DNA from: an uncultured cyanobacterium | GTDB taxonomy: Bacteria > Cyanobacteriota > Vampirovibrionia > Vampirovibrionales > JAGQHJ01 | Direction: 5' to 3' | Length of the DNA stretch: 33,856 nucleotides | NCBI GenBank assembly: GCA_937922745.1 | Contig: CALAJO010000161.1 | Span: 1-33,856, forward strand | Shown here: positions 1 through 9,125 of the stretch, piece after piece | Position numbering within the stretch: the first letter of the stretch is position 1 | Layout: each line of letters begins with the position of its first letter | The notes under the pieces: model-generated | The model's input: only the letters and a program-made list of their open reading frames with translations | What the model was told of the DNA's origin: nothing | The model's database searches: none | Program-made: the position numbers and the translations under genes

Positions 1-399
1 AGCGATATTTTGATCCTGAACCAGATTCGCTACTACGACGAGATTCGGCAGCCGGAAGGCCTGCACATTCCGGAAAGCAACGCGGACGTCAATCCCAAGG
101 AGGTGGACATTGCGTTGGCCTTGATTGAGCAACTGACGGAAGCGTTTAACCCGGCAGACTATAAGGATACCTATAAGGAAACTTTGCAGCAGGTTATCCA
201 GGAAAAGGCGGAGGGAAAGGAAGCCAAGCCCAAAAAGGAAAAAGCCGCCCCGAGAAGCAATGTGCATGACCTCATGGGCCTGCTGAAAGCCAGCCTGGAG
301 CAAAACAAGGCCGGCGAAACCAAAAAGGAACCGGCGACGAAGAAAAAACCTGCAACGGTAAGGCAACATGGCACTCGAAAAGTATCAAAGCAAGCGTAA
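1..399 (+). CDS. ku: Ku protein, C-terminal part (5' end outside window)
   Basis: Partial gene: the frame is open from base 1 and ends at TAA 397-399. Bacterial Ku is a homodimeric DNA-end-binding protein that recruits LigD for non-homologous end joining. The visible part shows the end of the Ku core (NQIRYYDEIR, then a helix with ALALIEQLTEAFNP and YKDTY), followed by a Lys/Glu-rich tail that includes the short NVHDLMGLLKASLE helix often found at bacterial Ku C-termini. The basic tail (KKEPATKKKPA) probably adds DNA contacts. The stop lies 32 nt inside ligD, so the two genes are translationally linked. Identification rests on this tail and on the LigD neighbour; the rest of the gene is not in the window. 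Confidence 0.88.
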   Translation, partial: SDILILNQIRYYDEIRQPEGLHIPESNADVNPKEVDIALALIEQLTEAFNPADYKDTYKETLQQVIQEKAEGKEAKPKKEKAAPRSNVHDLMGLLKASLEQNKAGETKKEPATKKKPATVRQHGTRKVSKQA

Positions 400-2938
400 A
401 TTCGACCGCACACCGGAACCCAGCGGCAAGGTAAAGCTGGCGGAGGAAGGGCCGCTGCGGTTTGTGATACAGAAGCACCATGCCTCGCATCTTCATTACG
501 ATTTCAGGCTGGAGATTGATGGCGTGCTGGTCAGTTGGGCGGTTCCAAAGGGGCCTTCGCTCAATCCCAAGGATAAGCGGCTGGCGATGGCGGTGGAGGA
601 TCACCCGATGGACTACCGCACCTTCGAAGGGATTATTCCCAAGGGCAACTACGGCGCGGGCACGGTGATTATATGGGACGAAGGGGAATACTACGTCGAT
701 CCCAAGCTGAGCCGTGAGGCCAACCAGAAGCTGCTTCGCAAAGGGTTGAAAAGCGGCAAGCTCACGTTTACGCTCCAGGGAAAGAAGCTCCACGGCGAGT
801 TTGCCCTGGTTAAAACCCGGGGGCGGGAAGAGAATGCCTGGCTGCTGTTAAAGCACGATGACGCCTATGCCTCGACGGAGGATATCACACTTCAAGAGTA
901 CTCCGTAGTGACGCACCGCACGCTGGACGACGTCAAGCATCATCGCCCGCCACTATCGGTCGTTCCTAAGGATTTACCCTCGGAACTTATAGCGCCAATG
1001 CCCCACAAGGTCAAACCCATGTTGGCGACGTTGGTGAATGCCCCGTTTAACCGCGAGGGCTGGGTATTTGAGATTAAATGGGACGGCTACCGAGCGATTG
1101 CCGAGGTGGGGACAAAACAAGTGAAACTGTATTCCCGTAACCTCAACACGTATGAAACCAAGTTTGATGCGATCTTCGAACAGCTACAGCAGGTTAAAAC
1201 CCCCATGGTACTAGACGGGGAGGTGGTTGCACTGGACGATGACGGAAAGCCCAGCTTCCAACTGCTGCAGGATGCCGTTAACCAGCAGCATCGCCTGGTG
1301 TATTACGTCTTCGACCTGCTTTACCTGGATGGCTACAGCGTGGAAACGTTAACGCTGCTGGAGCGCAAGGCCTTGCTGAAACAACACCTGCCGGTATTGC
1401 CGCAGGTGCGGTATTGCGACCATGTAGAAACAACGGGAACCGACTTCTTTAAGCTGGTGCAGGAGCAAGGGCTTGAGGGCGTGATTGCCAAGGATGCAGA
1501 GAGCCCTTACTTTCGGAACAAACGAACCCAAAGCTGGCTGAAAATCAAGACCCATCTGCGCCAGGAGGCCATTATCGCCGGGTATACCGAGCCGCGCGGC
1601 GGACGGAAAAATATGGGATCGCTCATCCTGGGAATCGTGAAAGACGGCCAGTTAACGTATATTGGACATACGGGGACGGGGATGGATGCGCAAACCCTCA
1701 AAAACCTCAAATCCCGCCTGGATACGTTGGCGATAGAACAATGCCCGTTTGCCGGCAAACCGCCGAAAACCAATGCCCCCGTCCACTGGGTAGAGCCCAG
1801 GTTCATCTGCGAGGTTAAATTCCAGGAGTGGACAAAGGACGGCCATATGCGCCAACCGGTATTCCTGGGATTGCGGGAGGATAAAGCCGCCAATGAGGTG
1901 GTGAAGGAGGAAGTAAAGCCGGTCACGTCCGTTATTAAAAAGAAGGCAGGTCGGAAGAAGATGGCCCAGGCAACGAAGGCGAAGAACAAGGTGGCACGGA
2001 GCCCGCATCGGCTGGACGCTAAAAAGGAAACGCAAACGCTCGAACTGAACGGCGTTTCGCTCAAGTTGTCCAACCTGAACAAAGTGTTGTGGCCGGATGA
2101 GGGTTACACCAAGCGCGACCTGATTAACTATTACCTGGAAATGGCGCCCATCATCTTGCCCTATTTGAAGGATCGCCCGATTAACCTGCTGCGGCACCCT
2201 AACGGCATTGAGGCACAGGGGTTTTTCCAGAAAAATCATGACCATGCCCCGGATTGGGCGCACACGGTGGATATTTATTCCGAGTCCAACGACAAGGATA
2301 TTCACTATCTGGTATGTGAGAACGAGGCTACATTAGTTTACCTGGCCAACCTCGGGTGCATCGAAATGAACCCGTGGAACTCTCGGATTGATCGGCTGGA
2401 TAACCCGGATTATATGGTGATGGATCTGGATCCGGAGCATATCGGCTTCGACAAGGTGATTGAAACCGCCCTCGTGGTTCACGATATCCTGGAATCTGCC
2501 GGCATCGAGAACTACTGCAAGACGTCCGGCGCAACCGGGCTGCACATTTACGTGCCAATGGGCAGCCAATACGACTACGGCATGGTGAAGGACTTCGCCC
2601 ATCTCATCGGGACGCTGGTTCACCAGCGCACGCGGGGCTTCACCAGCCTGGAGCGTAGCCCGTCCAAGCGGCAAAAGAAGATCTACCTGGATTACCTGCA
2701 AAACCGCTTCGGCCAAACACTGGCCTGTGCTTATGGCGTACGCCCCAAGCCGCATGCAACCGTTTCAACACCCTTGCTTTGGAACGAAGTGAAGCCCGGC
2801 CTGGATCCTACGGCGTTTACGATCCACACTATCCAAAAGCGCCTCGATCAACATGGCGATCTCTGGCAGCCCGCGCTCGGCAAGGGGATCGACCTGATGG
2901 CATGCCTGAAATCGCTGGAAATGGTGCATAACTTGTAG
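368..2938 (+). CDS. ligD: Multifunctional NHEJ DNA ligase LigD (phosphoesterase-ligase-polymerase)
   Basis: 856 aa, the usual size for a three-domain LigD. Order: 3'-phosphoesterase (about 1-170), ATP-dependent ligase (about 210-510), Lys-rich linker (about 530-560), AEP-type primase/polymerase (about 565-850). In the phosphoesterase, H37, H43 and H79 (QKHHASHLHYD and EDHP) match the metal-binding histidines of the family. In the ligase, KWDGYR places the adenylated lysine at K237. In the polymerase, DLD at 686-688 gives the catalytic acidic pair. The PE-Lig-Pol order is that of Pseudomonas LigD, not the Pol-PE-Lig order of mycobacteria. The protein repairs double-strand breaks together with Ku. 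ATG 368 overlaps ku by 32 nt, and transcription likely ends at the hairpin at 2957-2989. All three domains look intact. Confidence 0.96.
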   Translation: MALEKYQSKRKFDRTPEPSGKVKLAEEGPLRFVIQKHHASHLHYDFRLEIDGVLVSWAVPKGPSLNPKDKRLAMAVEDHPMDYRTFEGIIPKGNYGAGTVIIWDEGEYYVDPKLSREANQKLLRKGLKSGKLTFTLQGKKLHGEFALVKTRGREENAWLLLKHDDAYASTEDITLQEYSVVTHRTLDDVKHHRPPLSVVPKDLPSELIAPMPHKVKPMLATLVNAPFNREGWVFEIKWDGYRAIAEVGTKQVKLYSRNLNTYETKFDAIFEQLQQVKTPMVLDGEVVALDDDGKPSFQLLQDAVNQQHRLVYYVFDLLYLDGYSVETLTLLERKALLKQHLPVLPQVRYCDHVETTGTDFFKLVQEQGLEGVIAKDAESPYFRNKRTQSWLKIKTHLRQEAIIAGYTEPRGGRKNMGSLILGIVKDGQLTYIGHTGTGMDAQTLKNLKSRLDTLAIEQCPFAGKPPKTNAPVHWVEPRFICEVKFQEWTKDGHMRQPVFLGLREDKAANEVVKEEVKPVTSVIKKKAGRKKMAQATKAKNKVARSPHRLDAKKETQTLELNGVSLKLSNLNKVLWPDEGYTKRDLINYYLEMAPIILPYLKDRPINLLRHPNGIEAQGFFQKNHDHAPDWAHTVDIYSESNDKDIHYLVCENEATLVYLANLGCIEMNPWNSRIDRLDNPDYMVMDLDPEHIGFDKVIETALVVHDILESAGIENYCKTSGATGLHIYVPMGSQYDYGMVKDFAHLIGTLVHQRTRGFTSLERSPSKRQKKIYLDYLQNRFGQTLACAYGVRPKPHATVSTPLLWNEVKPGLDPTAFTIHTIQKRLDQHGDLWQPALGKGIDLMACLKSLEMVHNL

Positions 2939-2956
2939 CATTAAACTTGCATTTTT

Positions 2957-2989
2957 AAAAGCGGTTGCTTCGCGCAAGCAACCGCTTTT
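2957..2989. terminator. Bidirectional intrinsic terminator between ligD and the 3016-3228 gene
   Basis: A perfect 14-bp stem (2957-2970 with 2976-2989) closes a 5-nt loop. The arms start and end in AAAA/TTTT, so both strands give a hairpin with a U-run. It lies between the stops of two convergent genes. Confidence 0.85.
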
Positions 2990-3015
2990 AACAGGAAAAG
3001 AACCGGACACCTGGT

Positions 3016-3228
3016 TTAGTGCCGGTATTTACCCTCCCGGAATACCCGATAGATCAGTGCGAACAGCACAATCAAACCAATAATGCCCACAATCCACATA
3101 TACCCTGAGGACATGAAATTCATGCCGGTCGGCATCGGTTCCGTAACCGCAAATATGCGCATCAATATTACAGTAACCAGCGGCACGACAAAAAGAATGA
3201 CAATCGACCATAATGCAGGTTTGTACAT
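3016..3228 (-). CDS. Small two-helix membrane protein, unknown function
   Basis: 70 aa from ATG 3228, preceded by GAGG at 5-nt spacing; a GTG at 3234 is in frame but less likely. It has two hydrophobic segments, about 6-26 (WSIVILFVVPLVTVILM) and about 43-63 (YMWIVGIIGLIVLFALIY), joined by a short loop rich in Met and Pro, and ends in a basic tail (RVFREGKYRH). Topology is probably a hairpin in the inner membrane. It lies 144 nt downstream of hutI on the same strand and faces ligD across a shared terminator. I recognise no family. Start, RBS and hydrophobic pattern support a real gene. Confidence 0.7.
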   Translation of the reverse strand: MYKPALWSIVILFVVPLVTVILMRIFAVTEPMPTGMNFMSSGYMWIVGIIGLIVLFALIYRVFREGKYRH

Positions 3229-3372
3229 AACCACCTCAATTTGCTGAGTAGGACGCTAATGGTATTGTGAACGACCGCAGCGCGTCCGGCATCGCCACGG
3301 TTAGCTATTCCGGCAGCAAATCCCCCGGCAGGGCTAGGCATTGCGTCTGAATCACAATACAAAGAGGTCTTC

Positions 3373-4653
3373 TCAGTTTAAAAGGGCGTTATCCATCTGC
3401 ATTTCGGTCTCGCAAATCAGCACCGGCTCGCCTTCTATCCAAAGCTGGGAAAGATGGTTGACCCCGAAATGATACAGCAGCTCGTGATAGCTCTCAACGC
3501 GGAAAAAGGCAATGTCGGCGCGCTTGCCCACCGTCAGCGAGCCCCGATCCTGCTCCCGGCCCAGGGCCTTGGCGGCGTTTAACGTTACCGCGCGAATGGC
3601 CTCGTGAGGCAGCATGCCCATCTGAAGGCAGCCAAGCGTCATCACCAGCTGGATATTCTGGCTCATGCAGGAGCCCGGATTGAAGTCGGTGGCAAGGGCC
3701 ACAGCCACCCCTTGGTCAATCAACCGGCGCGCCGGGGCGTAATCCTTCATCCGCAGATAAAACGCGGTTCCCGGCAGAAGCGTGGCCACGGTATTGCTGT
3801 CAGCCAGGGTTTTAATCCCTTTATCCGAAAGGTTGAGCAGGTGATCCGCAGAGAGCGCCCCAATCTGCGAGGCCATGATAGCGCCTTCGATATCGGTGAA
3901 CTCCTCGGCATGGATGCGGGGTTTTAATCCGTAACGCATCCCGGTTTCCAGTATCCTGCGGCTCTGCGCCACGGAGAAATAACCGGTTTCGCAGAAGACA
4001 TCGCAGAACTCGGCCAGCCCATTTTCCGCAACGGCAGGGATCATCTCCTCGCAGACCAGGTCCACGTATTCGTCTGTTTTCCCTTGGTACTCCGGCGGAA
4101 TATCGTGCGCGCCCATAAACGTCGGCAGGATATCCAGCGGCAGCAGGTCCTTAACGGCCTTTAAGACCTCCAGGCTCTTGAGTTCGCTGGCCGTGGTGAG
4201 CCCGTAGCCGCTTTTGGCCTCAATCGTCGTAACGCCGAAGCGCATGGACTCCAGAAGCCGCTGTTCCGTCAGGTGCAACAACTCATCAAACGAGGCGGTG
4301 CGCGTGGAATGCATGCTCTTGAGAATCCCGCCACCGGCCTGCGCAATTTCAAGATAGGTTTTGCCTTGCAGGCGCATCTCGAACTCATCCGCCCGGTTGC
4401 CGCCAAAAACCGGGTGCGTATGGGAATCGATCAGGCCGGGTAGGGCAATCAGCCCGCGCTGGCTCATTTTGCGAACATGCTGCCAGTCTTCCGGCAAGTT
4501 CTTCCGTTGCCCGACCCAGGCAATCCTGTCGTCCTCCAAGGCAATCACGCCGTCAGCAATCACGCCCAGCGGGTTTTCAGGGGTGGCAGTGTCTGGATCA
4601 ACCGTCACCAATTGTTGGATATCCGTTAACAGCAAGCGCTCCGGACTGCTCAT
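3373..4653 (-). CDS. hutI: Imidazolonepropionase
   Basis: 426 aa. It hydrolyses 4-imidazolone-5-propionate to N-formimino-L-glutamate, the third step of histidine degradation, in the cytoplasm. It is an amidohydrolase-fold enzyme: metal ligands appear in HTHPVFGG (about residue 79), HAEEFTD, SADH and ATDFNPGS (the conserved metal/catalytic Asp). The C-terminal [10 protein letters not shown] is typical of amidohydrolases. The start overlaps the stop of hutU by 4 nt (ATGA), so translation is coupled. It is the last hut gene; neither a formiminoglutamase (hutG) nor a deiminase (hutF) follows, so the last step must be encoded elsewhere. Confidence 0.96.
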   Translation of the reverse strand: MSSPERLLLTDIQQLVTVDPDTATPENPLGVIADGVIALEDDRIAWVGQRKNLPEDWQHVRKMSQRGLIALPGLIDSHTHPVFGGNRADEFEMRLQGKTYLEIAQAGGGILKSMHSTRTASFDELLHLTEQRLLESMRFGVTTIEAKSGYGLTTASELKSLEVLKAVKDLLPLDILPTFMGAHDIPPEYQGKTDEYVDLVCEEMIPAVAENGLAEFCDVFCETGYFSVAQSRRILETGMRYGLKPRIHAEEFTDIEGAIMASQIGALSADHLLNLSDKGIKTLADSNTVATLLPGTAFYLRMKDYAPARRLIDQGVAVALATDFNPGSCMSQNIQLVMTLGCLQMGMLPHEAIRAVTLNAAKALGREQDRGSLTVGKRADIAFFRVESYHELLYHFGVNHLSQLWIEGEPVLICETEMQMDNALLN

Positions 4654-6308
4654 GACAAAAACGGCACCTGGACGCCTTTTTCTTTCGCGACGGCAACGGC
4701 CTCATCGTACCCGGCATCCACATGCCGAACCACACCCATACCCGGATCGGAAGTGAGGACGCGCTCAAGGCGTTTTTCCGCTTCCGGCGTGCCGTCCGCA
4801 ACCACCACCATGCCGGCGTGTAGGGAGTAGCTAATGCCCACACCGCCCCCGTGATGGACGGAAACCCAGGTTGCGCCGTTTACGGCATTAATCATCGCAT
4901 TTAGGATCGGCCAGTCGCCAATGGCGTCACTGCCGTCCTTCATCGCCTCGGTTTCCCGGTTGGGGGAAGCCACGCTGCCGCAATCCAGGTGATCGCGGCC
5001 AATGACAATGGGTGCTTTCAACTTGCCCTGCGCCACCAGGTCGTTGAAAATCTTGCCGGCCTTGGCGCGCTCGCCGTAACCCAGCCAGCAGATGCGCGCG
5101 GGCAAGCCCTGAAAGTGGATCATATCCTTCGCCATCCGCAGCCAGTTGATCATGTCCGTCTTTTCCGGGAAAGCCTCGATCAAAGCCTGATCCGTCACGT
5201 AGATGTCTTCGGGATCGCCGGAGAGGGCGACCCAGCGGAAAGGGCCTTGCCCTTCGCAAAAGAGCGGGCGGATAAACTCCGGGATAAAGCCGGGGATTTT
5301 AAACGCGTCCGTAACACCCATCTTTTCAGCCTGGGCGCGGATGTTGTTGCCATAATCGAAAACAATCGCCCCATTTTCCTGGAACGCCAGCATGGCGTCC
5401 ACCTGCCGGGCCATTGAGGCCATGGATTGCCGGATATACTCATCCGGGTTGGCTGTGCGAAGCTGGGCCGCCTGCGCCAGGCTCAGCCCTTCCGGCACAT
5501 ATCCCACCAGGGCGTCGTGCGCGGCGGTTTGATCGGTCACCATATCCGGGAAGAAACGTTTCTTGACCAGTTCCTGGTAGATGGTGGCGGCATTGCCCAG
5601 CAGCGCAATCGAAACCGGTTCCCCGCTATCCAGGTGATGCTGAACCAGCCTCAAGGCTTCTTCCAGCGTATCCACCTTGATATCGACATAGCCGGTCTTG
5701 ATGCGCTTGTCAATGCGGCTCTCATCAATCTCCACGCCGAGGAAAATGCCTTTGTTCATCTTTACGGCAAGCGGCTGGGCTCCTCCCATACCGCCAAGGC
5801 CCGCGGAGAGGACAAACTTGCCGGACAGATCCGAGCCGAAGTACTTTTTGGCAGCTTCGGCAAATGTGAGGTAGGTGCCTTGCAGGATCCCCTGGGAGCC
5901 GATGTAAATCCAGCTTCCCGCCGTCATCTGGCCGTACATGGTTAGGCCCATGCGCTCGTATTCCCGAAAATGATCCCAAGTGGCCCACGCCGGAACCAGC
6001 ATGGAGTTGGCCAGCAGGACGCGCGGCGCATCCGGATGCGATTTGAACACGGCCACCGGCTTACCGGACTGAACCAGCAGCGTTTCGTCATCGTTCAACG
6101 TCTTGAGCGTTTCCAGGATCTTTTCCAGGCAGCCCGGGTTGCGAGCTGCCTTGCCAGTGCCGCCGTACACAATCAATTCTTCCGGATTCTCGGCCACGTC
6201 CGGATCCAGGTTGTTGAGCAGCATGCGATACGGCGCTTCCGTTAACCAGGACTTGCAATGGAGCGTCGTGCCGTGCGGTGCGCCTTGAAGTTGCAGTGTT
6301 GTGGCCAT
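4650..6308 (-). CDS. hutU: Urocanate hydratase
   Basis: 552 aa, the normal family size. It converts urocanate to 4-imidazolone-5-propionate using tightly bound NAD+ as electrophile, the second step of histidine degradation. Recognisable blocks are [11 protein letters not shown] near the N-terminus, the [12 protein letters not shown] nucleotide-binding loop, [13 protein letters not shown] (TDQTSAHDPLNGY is common, so a few positions differ), the [15 protein letters not shown] block with the conserved Cys, and the C-terminal [14 protein letters not shown] 6308 overlaps the hutH stop by 1 nt (TAATG), and the stop overlaps hutI by 4 nt. Product and pathway are secure. Confidence 0.97.
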   Translation of the reverse strand: MATTLQLQGAPHGTTLHCKSWLTEAPYRMLLNNLDPDVAENPEELIVYGGTGKAARNPGCLEKILETLKTLNDDETLLVQSGKPVAVFKSHPDAPRVLLANSMLVPAWATWDHFREYERMGLTMYGQMTAGSWIYIGSQGILQGTYLTFAEAAKKYFGSDLSGKFVLSAGLGGMGGAQPLAVKMNKGIFLGVEIDESRIDKRIKTGYVDIKVDTLEEALRLVQHHLDSGEPVSIALLGNAATIYQELVKKRFFPDMVTDQTAAHDALVGYVPEGLSLAQAAQLRTANPDEYIRQSMASMARQVDAMLAFQENGAIVFDYGNNIRAQAEKMGVTDAFKIPGFIPEFIRPLFCEGQGPFRWVALSGDPEDIYVTDQALIEAFPEKTDMINWLRMAKDMIHFQGLPARICWLGYGERAKAGKIFNDLVAQGKLKAPIVIGRDHLDCGSVASPNRETEAMKDGSDAIGDWPILNAMINAVNGATWVSVHHGGGVGISYSLHAGMVVVADGTPEAEKRLERVLTSDPGMGVVRHVDAGYDEAVAVAKEKGVQVPFLS

Positions 6309-7870
6309 TAGTGGAGTCCTCCCATACCGGATTCGACAAATTCCAGGAAACTGCCGTCAGCGAGCCAGCCGGAAACCTGATGGATTTCCGGGGAGAAAAC
6401 GCGATCCTCCCGGATGGGCTCGATTCTATCGGCAATAAATTGAAACGCTTTTTGCACGCCATCACCAGGTTTCATTGGCTCACGCAGGCGAATGGCCTGG
6501 GCAGCACAATACAGCTCCGTTGCCAGGATATACTGGACGTGCGTCAAAATTTTAGCGGCCTTGCGGGCGGCGATACTTCCCATGCTCACGTGGTCTTCCT
6601 TGTTGTTGGAGCTGGGAATAGAGTCCACGCTAGCCGGATGCGCCAGCACCTTGTTTTCGGACACCAGGGAAGCGGCCGTATAATGCACAATCATGGTACC
6701 GGAGTTCAGCCCTTCCCGCCCTTGGGTTAAAAAGGCCGGCAACTCACTAAAATGCGGATCGTTCAGCTTGTCGATGCGGCGTTCCGAGATGTTGCCGAGT
6801 TCCGCCATCGCAATGGCCAGGTAATCCATTGCCAGGGCAATGGGCTCACCATGGAAGTTCCCCTGGGACACGGAGAGTTCAATTTCCGGGAACAACAGCG
6901 GGTTATCTGTCGCGGCATTCAGCTCGCGCTCCACCACCTGCCGCACAAAGGCAACCGTATCCCGCACCGCGCCGTGAACTTGCGGGATGCAGCGAAAGGA
7001 ATAGGGATCCTGCACTTTTTTGCAACCGGCGTGGCTCTCTGCAATCTCGCTTCCCGCGAGCAGCTTTCGGCAGTTTTCCGCGGAGACGGCTTGTCCCGGA
7101 TGGGGGCGAACGTTCTGCACTTCCGGCAGGAATGGCTTATGGCTGCCCATAAAGCCTTCAATACTCATCGCACCGGTAATATCGGCAACCTTGCACATGT
7201 CTTCCGCTTGAAGCACGGCGAGGGCGGCAATCGCCGTCATCATCTGCGTGCCGTTAACCAGCGCCAGACCTTCCTTTGCCTTCAGGACAACCGGCCTCAA
7301 CCCGGCCCTTTCCAGGGCTACCCCGCCGGGGATGACTTCGCCCCGGTATTCCGCTTCCCCTTCGCCAATCAGCACCAGCGCCAAGTGTGCCAGGGGAGCG
7401 AGGTCGCCGCTTGCACCAAGGGATCCCTGGCAGGGAATGACCGGATGGATGCCGTGGTTCAGCATTTCCAACAAAAGCGCGATCACTTCAACGCGAACGC
7501 CGGAATAGCCCTTGGCCACCGTGTTCGCCCGAAGCAGCATCATCGCGCGGGTCACTTCGCGGGACAGCGGTTCGCCCGTACCTGCCGCATGGCTTCTCAC
7601 GAAGTTGAGCTGCAAGGTATCAACATCTTCCCGCGGAATGGAAATCCGGCTGAGTGCGCCAAACCCGGTGTTAATACTGTAAACCAGCTCATCCCCTTCC
7701 ACAATCCTGTCCACCAAAGCCCTGGATTGTTCAATTCGGGGCAGCGCACTTTCGGAAAGCCGAACCTTGCGGTTTAACCTTGCAACGGCCGCCACATCTT
7801 GCAGGGACAGCGATTCCCCGTCTACCAAAATCATTTCCGCAGCAACAGCAGAAGGGTCAAGCAAAGACAT
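6308..7870 (-). CDS. hutH: Histidine ammonia-lyase
   Basis: Deaminates L-histidine to trans-urocanate, the committed step of the Hut pathway. The MIO cofactor is made from the Ala-Ser-Gly in [12 protein letters not shown]. Other family blocks are [22 protein letters not shown] and [12 protein letters not shown]. The frame stays open up to ATG 7936, giving 34 residues ahead of the family-typical start MILVDGESL (ATG 7834). That extra stretch includes a promoter-like sequence (7900-7929), so I favour ATG 7870, which has GGGA 9 nt upstream; ATG 7885 (GGGGTG, 8 nt) and ATG 7834 are alternatives. First gene of hutH-hutU-hutI. No adjacent hutC-type regulator is seen. Confidence 0.95.
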   Translation of the reverse strand: MSLLDPSAVAAEMILVDGESLSLQDVAAVARLNRKVRLSESALPRIEQSRALVDRIVEGDELVYSINTGFGALSRISIPREDVDTLQLNFVRSHAAGTGEPLSREVTRAMMLLRANTVAKGYSGVRVEVIALLLEMLNHGIHPVIPCQGSLGASGDLAPLAHLALVLIGEGEAEYRGEVIPGGVALERAGLRPVVLKAKEGLALVNGTQMMTAIAALAVLQAEDMCKVADITGAMSIEGFMGSHKPFLPEVQNVRPHPGQAVSAENCRKLLAGSEIAESHAGCKKVQDPYSFRCIPQVHGAVRDTVAFVRQVVERELNAATDNPLLFPEIELSVSQGNFHGEPIALAMDYLAIAMAELGNISERRIDKLNDPHFSELPAFLTQGREGLNSGTMIVHYTAASLVSENKVLAHPASVDSIPSSNNKEDHVSMGSIAARKAAKILTHVQYILATELYCAAQAIRLREPMKPGDGVQKAFQFIADRIEPIREDRVFSPEIHQVSGWLADGSFLEFVESGMGGLH

Positions 7871-7899
7871 TGACAACGTTCCCATCACGATAACACCCC

Positions 7900-7929
7900 A
7901 GTATAATCCGCACCCCCTTGCGCAAGCAA
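7900..7929 (-). promoter_or_regulatory. Candidate promoter of the hut operon
   Basis: On the minus strand, TTGCTT (7929-7924) and TATACT (7905-7900) are 18 nt apart. A start of transcription near 7893 would exclude the most upstream hutH ATG at 7936. Based on consensus match only. Confidence 0.35.
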
Positions 7930-8125
7930 GTTTCATCCATCTGGCTTATTCCTGAATCATCATCATCGCAAACCCAGCAACATCAAAGGCAGCCTCTTTC
8001 TCTTTCGTGCCGAACAAATGCACATTATGCTTAATCTTTGTAAATTTCACTTTTAAGTTTTTAAGAAGATTGCCGAAAGATTTTGTAGGAACTAGAAAAC
8101 GTGAAAACAAGAGAGGGAGCGTTTT

Positions 8126-8371
8126 ATGACCTTTTCGGGCGAGCAAAACCCGCATGGTAACCAAAATATGCAGGGAGACAGCAATCTACTTCGCTACATT
8201 AATCAACAAAACGGTAGGAATGATGTTGTGTTTTCAGCGAATCAACGGTATAACCCTACCAGCCTGGCGATCGAATCCTCATTGAAAGAAATATTTGATG
8301 AATTTGAATTTCTGGTTACATATGAATTAAGGCGCAACCACTCGGAAGGCAATGAGCAGACACCTCTCTAA
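8126..8371 (+). CDS. Small hydrophilic protein coupled to a matrixin gene
   Basis: 81 aa, starting at ATG 8126 behind a good RBS (AGAGGGAG, ending 7 nt upstream). It is rich in Asn, Gln and charged residues. The first half looks disordered (Gly/Asn/Gln), the second half helical (SLKEIFDEFEFLVTYELRR). No signal peptide or membrane segment. The stop lies 20 nt inside the following protease gene, which suggests coupled translation. I recognise no family. Because it is small and co-translated with a protease, a partner, chaperone or inhibitor role is conceivable, but nothing in the sequence proves it. Confidence 0.65.
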   Translation: MTFSGEQNPHGNQNMQGDSNLLRYINQQNGRNDVVFSANQRYNPTSLAIESSLKEIFDEFEFLVTYELRRNHSEGNEQTPL

Positions 8372-9062
8372 TCCACTGGGCATCGAGAATAGCAGTATCC
8401 AAAAGGGGCTTTACCTGCCTCGCTACAAGCCACGTGTCGCCAATCCCAGTTATAGCCTGGATAGTGCCGAGGTTGCTGTTAAAGCGGAGCCACCGGGACT
8501 GTTTAATGCCGTTGAAGCTTTGGAAGAATGGCGCACAAACCAGCAGAATAATGCCCTGGCAAAGTCCGTCCGATGGCGGCCGGAGAAGCTGGCTTCGCTG
8601 ACTATTTTTGTGGCTCCTGCTGAGAACGGTGAATGGATTAAAACACTTTGGCGCGCATGCCGCGAGTGGGAGGCCCTATCCGGTGGTTTGGTGCATTTTT
8701 CACCATCGCTCAGGCGTGATCAGGCCGTAATTATTATTGACTGGTCGACAGAGGCGGTTTTTGGCAGGGAGTTTGAGCTTGGCCATACCAACCGCACGGT
8801 AAAGCCCCCGGGCTGGATTACCCAATGCAGTATTACATTCCTTCAATCCCCGATAATCGATCGGCATCTGAATCCGGTGCAAATCCAGCAGCGTGTTTAT
8901 TCCACCTGTCTTCACGAGGTTGGACATGCCCTCGGCCTGGAGCATAGCACCCACAATAAGGACATCATGCACCATCGCGGTTGGCGCAATGCATTTATCA
9001 CTCCCAACGACCTGAACCAATTGTTGAGCCTGTATCAAAAGCCTTCAAATACCTATTGTTGA
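8352..9062 (+). CDS. Matrixin-like zinc metalloprotease
   Basis: 236 aa from ATG 8352 with GGAAGG just upstream. The C-terminal half has the metzincin zinc site HEVGHALGLEH (HExxHxxGxxH) and, 10 residues on, a Met-turn candidate (KDIMHH). The upstream part (LTIFVAPAENGEWIKTLWRACREWEALSGGLVHF) resembles the strand-helix start of matrixin catalytic domains, where a helix precedes a substrate-edge strand. No signal peptide or propeptide Cys switch is visible, which is odd for a protease family that is usually secreted. It shares the motif with the gene at 22844-23755 but is otherwise divergent. It faces the RTX gene convergently. Zinc protease activity is inferred from motifs; the substrate is unknown. 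Confidence 0.85.
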   Translation: MSRHLSNPLGIENSSIQKGLYLPRYKPRVANPSYSLDSAEVAVKAEPPGLFNAVEALEEWRTNQQNNALAKSVRWRPEKLASLTIFVAPAENGEWIKTLWRACREWEALSGGLVHFSPSLRRDQAVIIIDWSTEAVFGREFELGHTNRTVKPPGWITQCSITFLQSPIIDRHLNPVQIQQRVYSTCLHEVGHALGLEHSTHNKDIMHHRGWRNAFITPNDLNQLLSLYQKPSNTYC

Positions 9063-9085
9063 GCCGTTTATGTTTAAAATATAGC

Positions 9086-9105
9086 CTGGGCAAGTTTTTG
9101 CCCGG
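9086..9105. terminator. Hairpin between convergent matrixin and RTX genes
   Basis: GGGCAA (9088-9093) pairs with TTGCCC (9098-9103), extended by two further pairs (one G-T). A CCTTTT run follows 9 nt later on the plus strand, and an AT-rich run lies on the other side. A modest terminator placed between two converging stops. Confidence 0.5.
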
Positions 9106-9125
9106 GTCGAGCCTTTTAATCCATA

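Noticed and set aside
1507-2305. Two long minus-strand frames inside ligD
   Set aside because: Antisense shadows of a well-conserved gene, without RBS or recognisable domains.
6752-7777. 341-codon plus-strand frame antisense to hutH
   Set aside because: It is the mirror of a conserved enzyme gene; its His/Arg/Gln-rich translation is the shadow of hutH codon bias.
7946-8164. 72-codon minus-strand frame between hutH and the small 8126 gene
   Set aside because: No RBS, and it covers the start and RBS of the 8126 gene; the region is more likely regulatory.
8126-9062. One frameshifted gene instead of two
   Set aside because: The second frame has its own ATG and a GGAAGG site, and the short overlap is typical of coupling, so two genes are the simpler reading.
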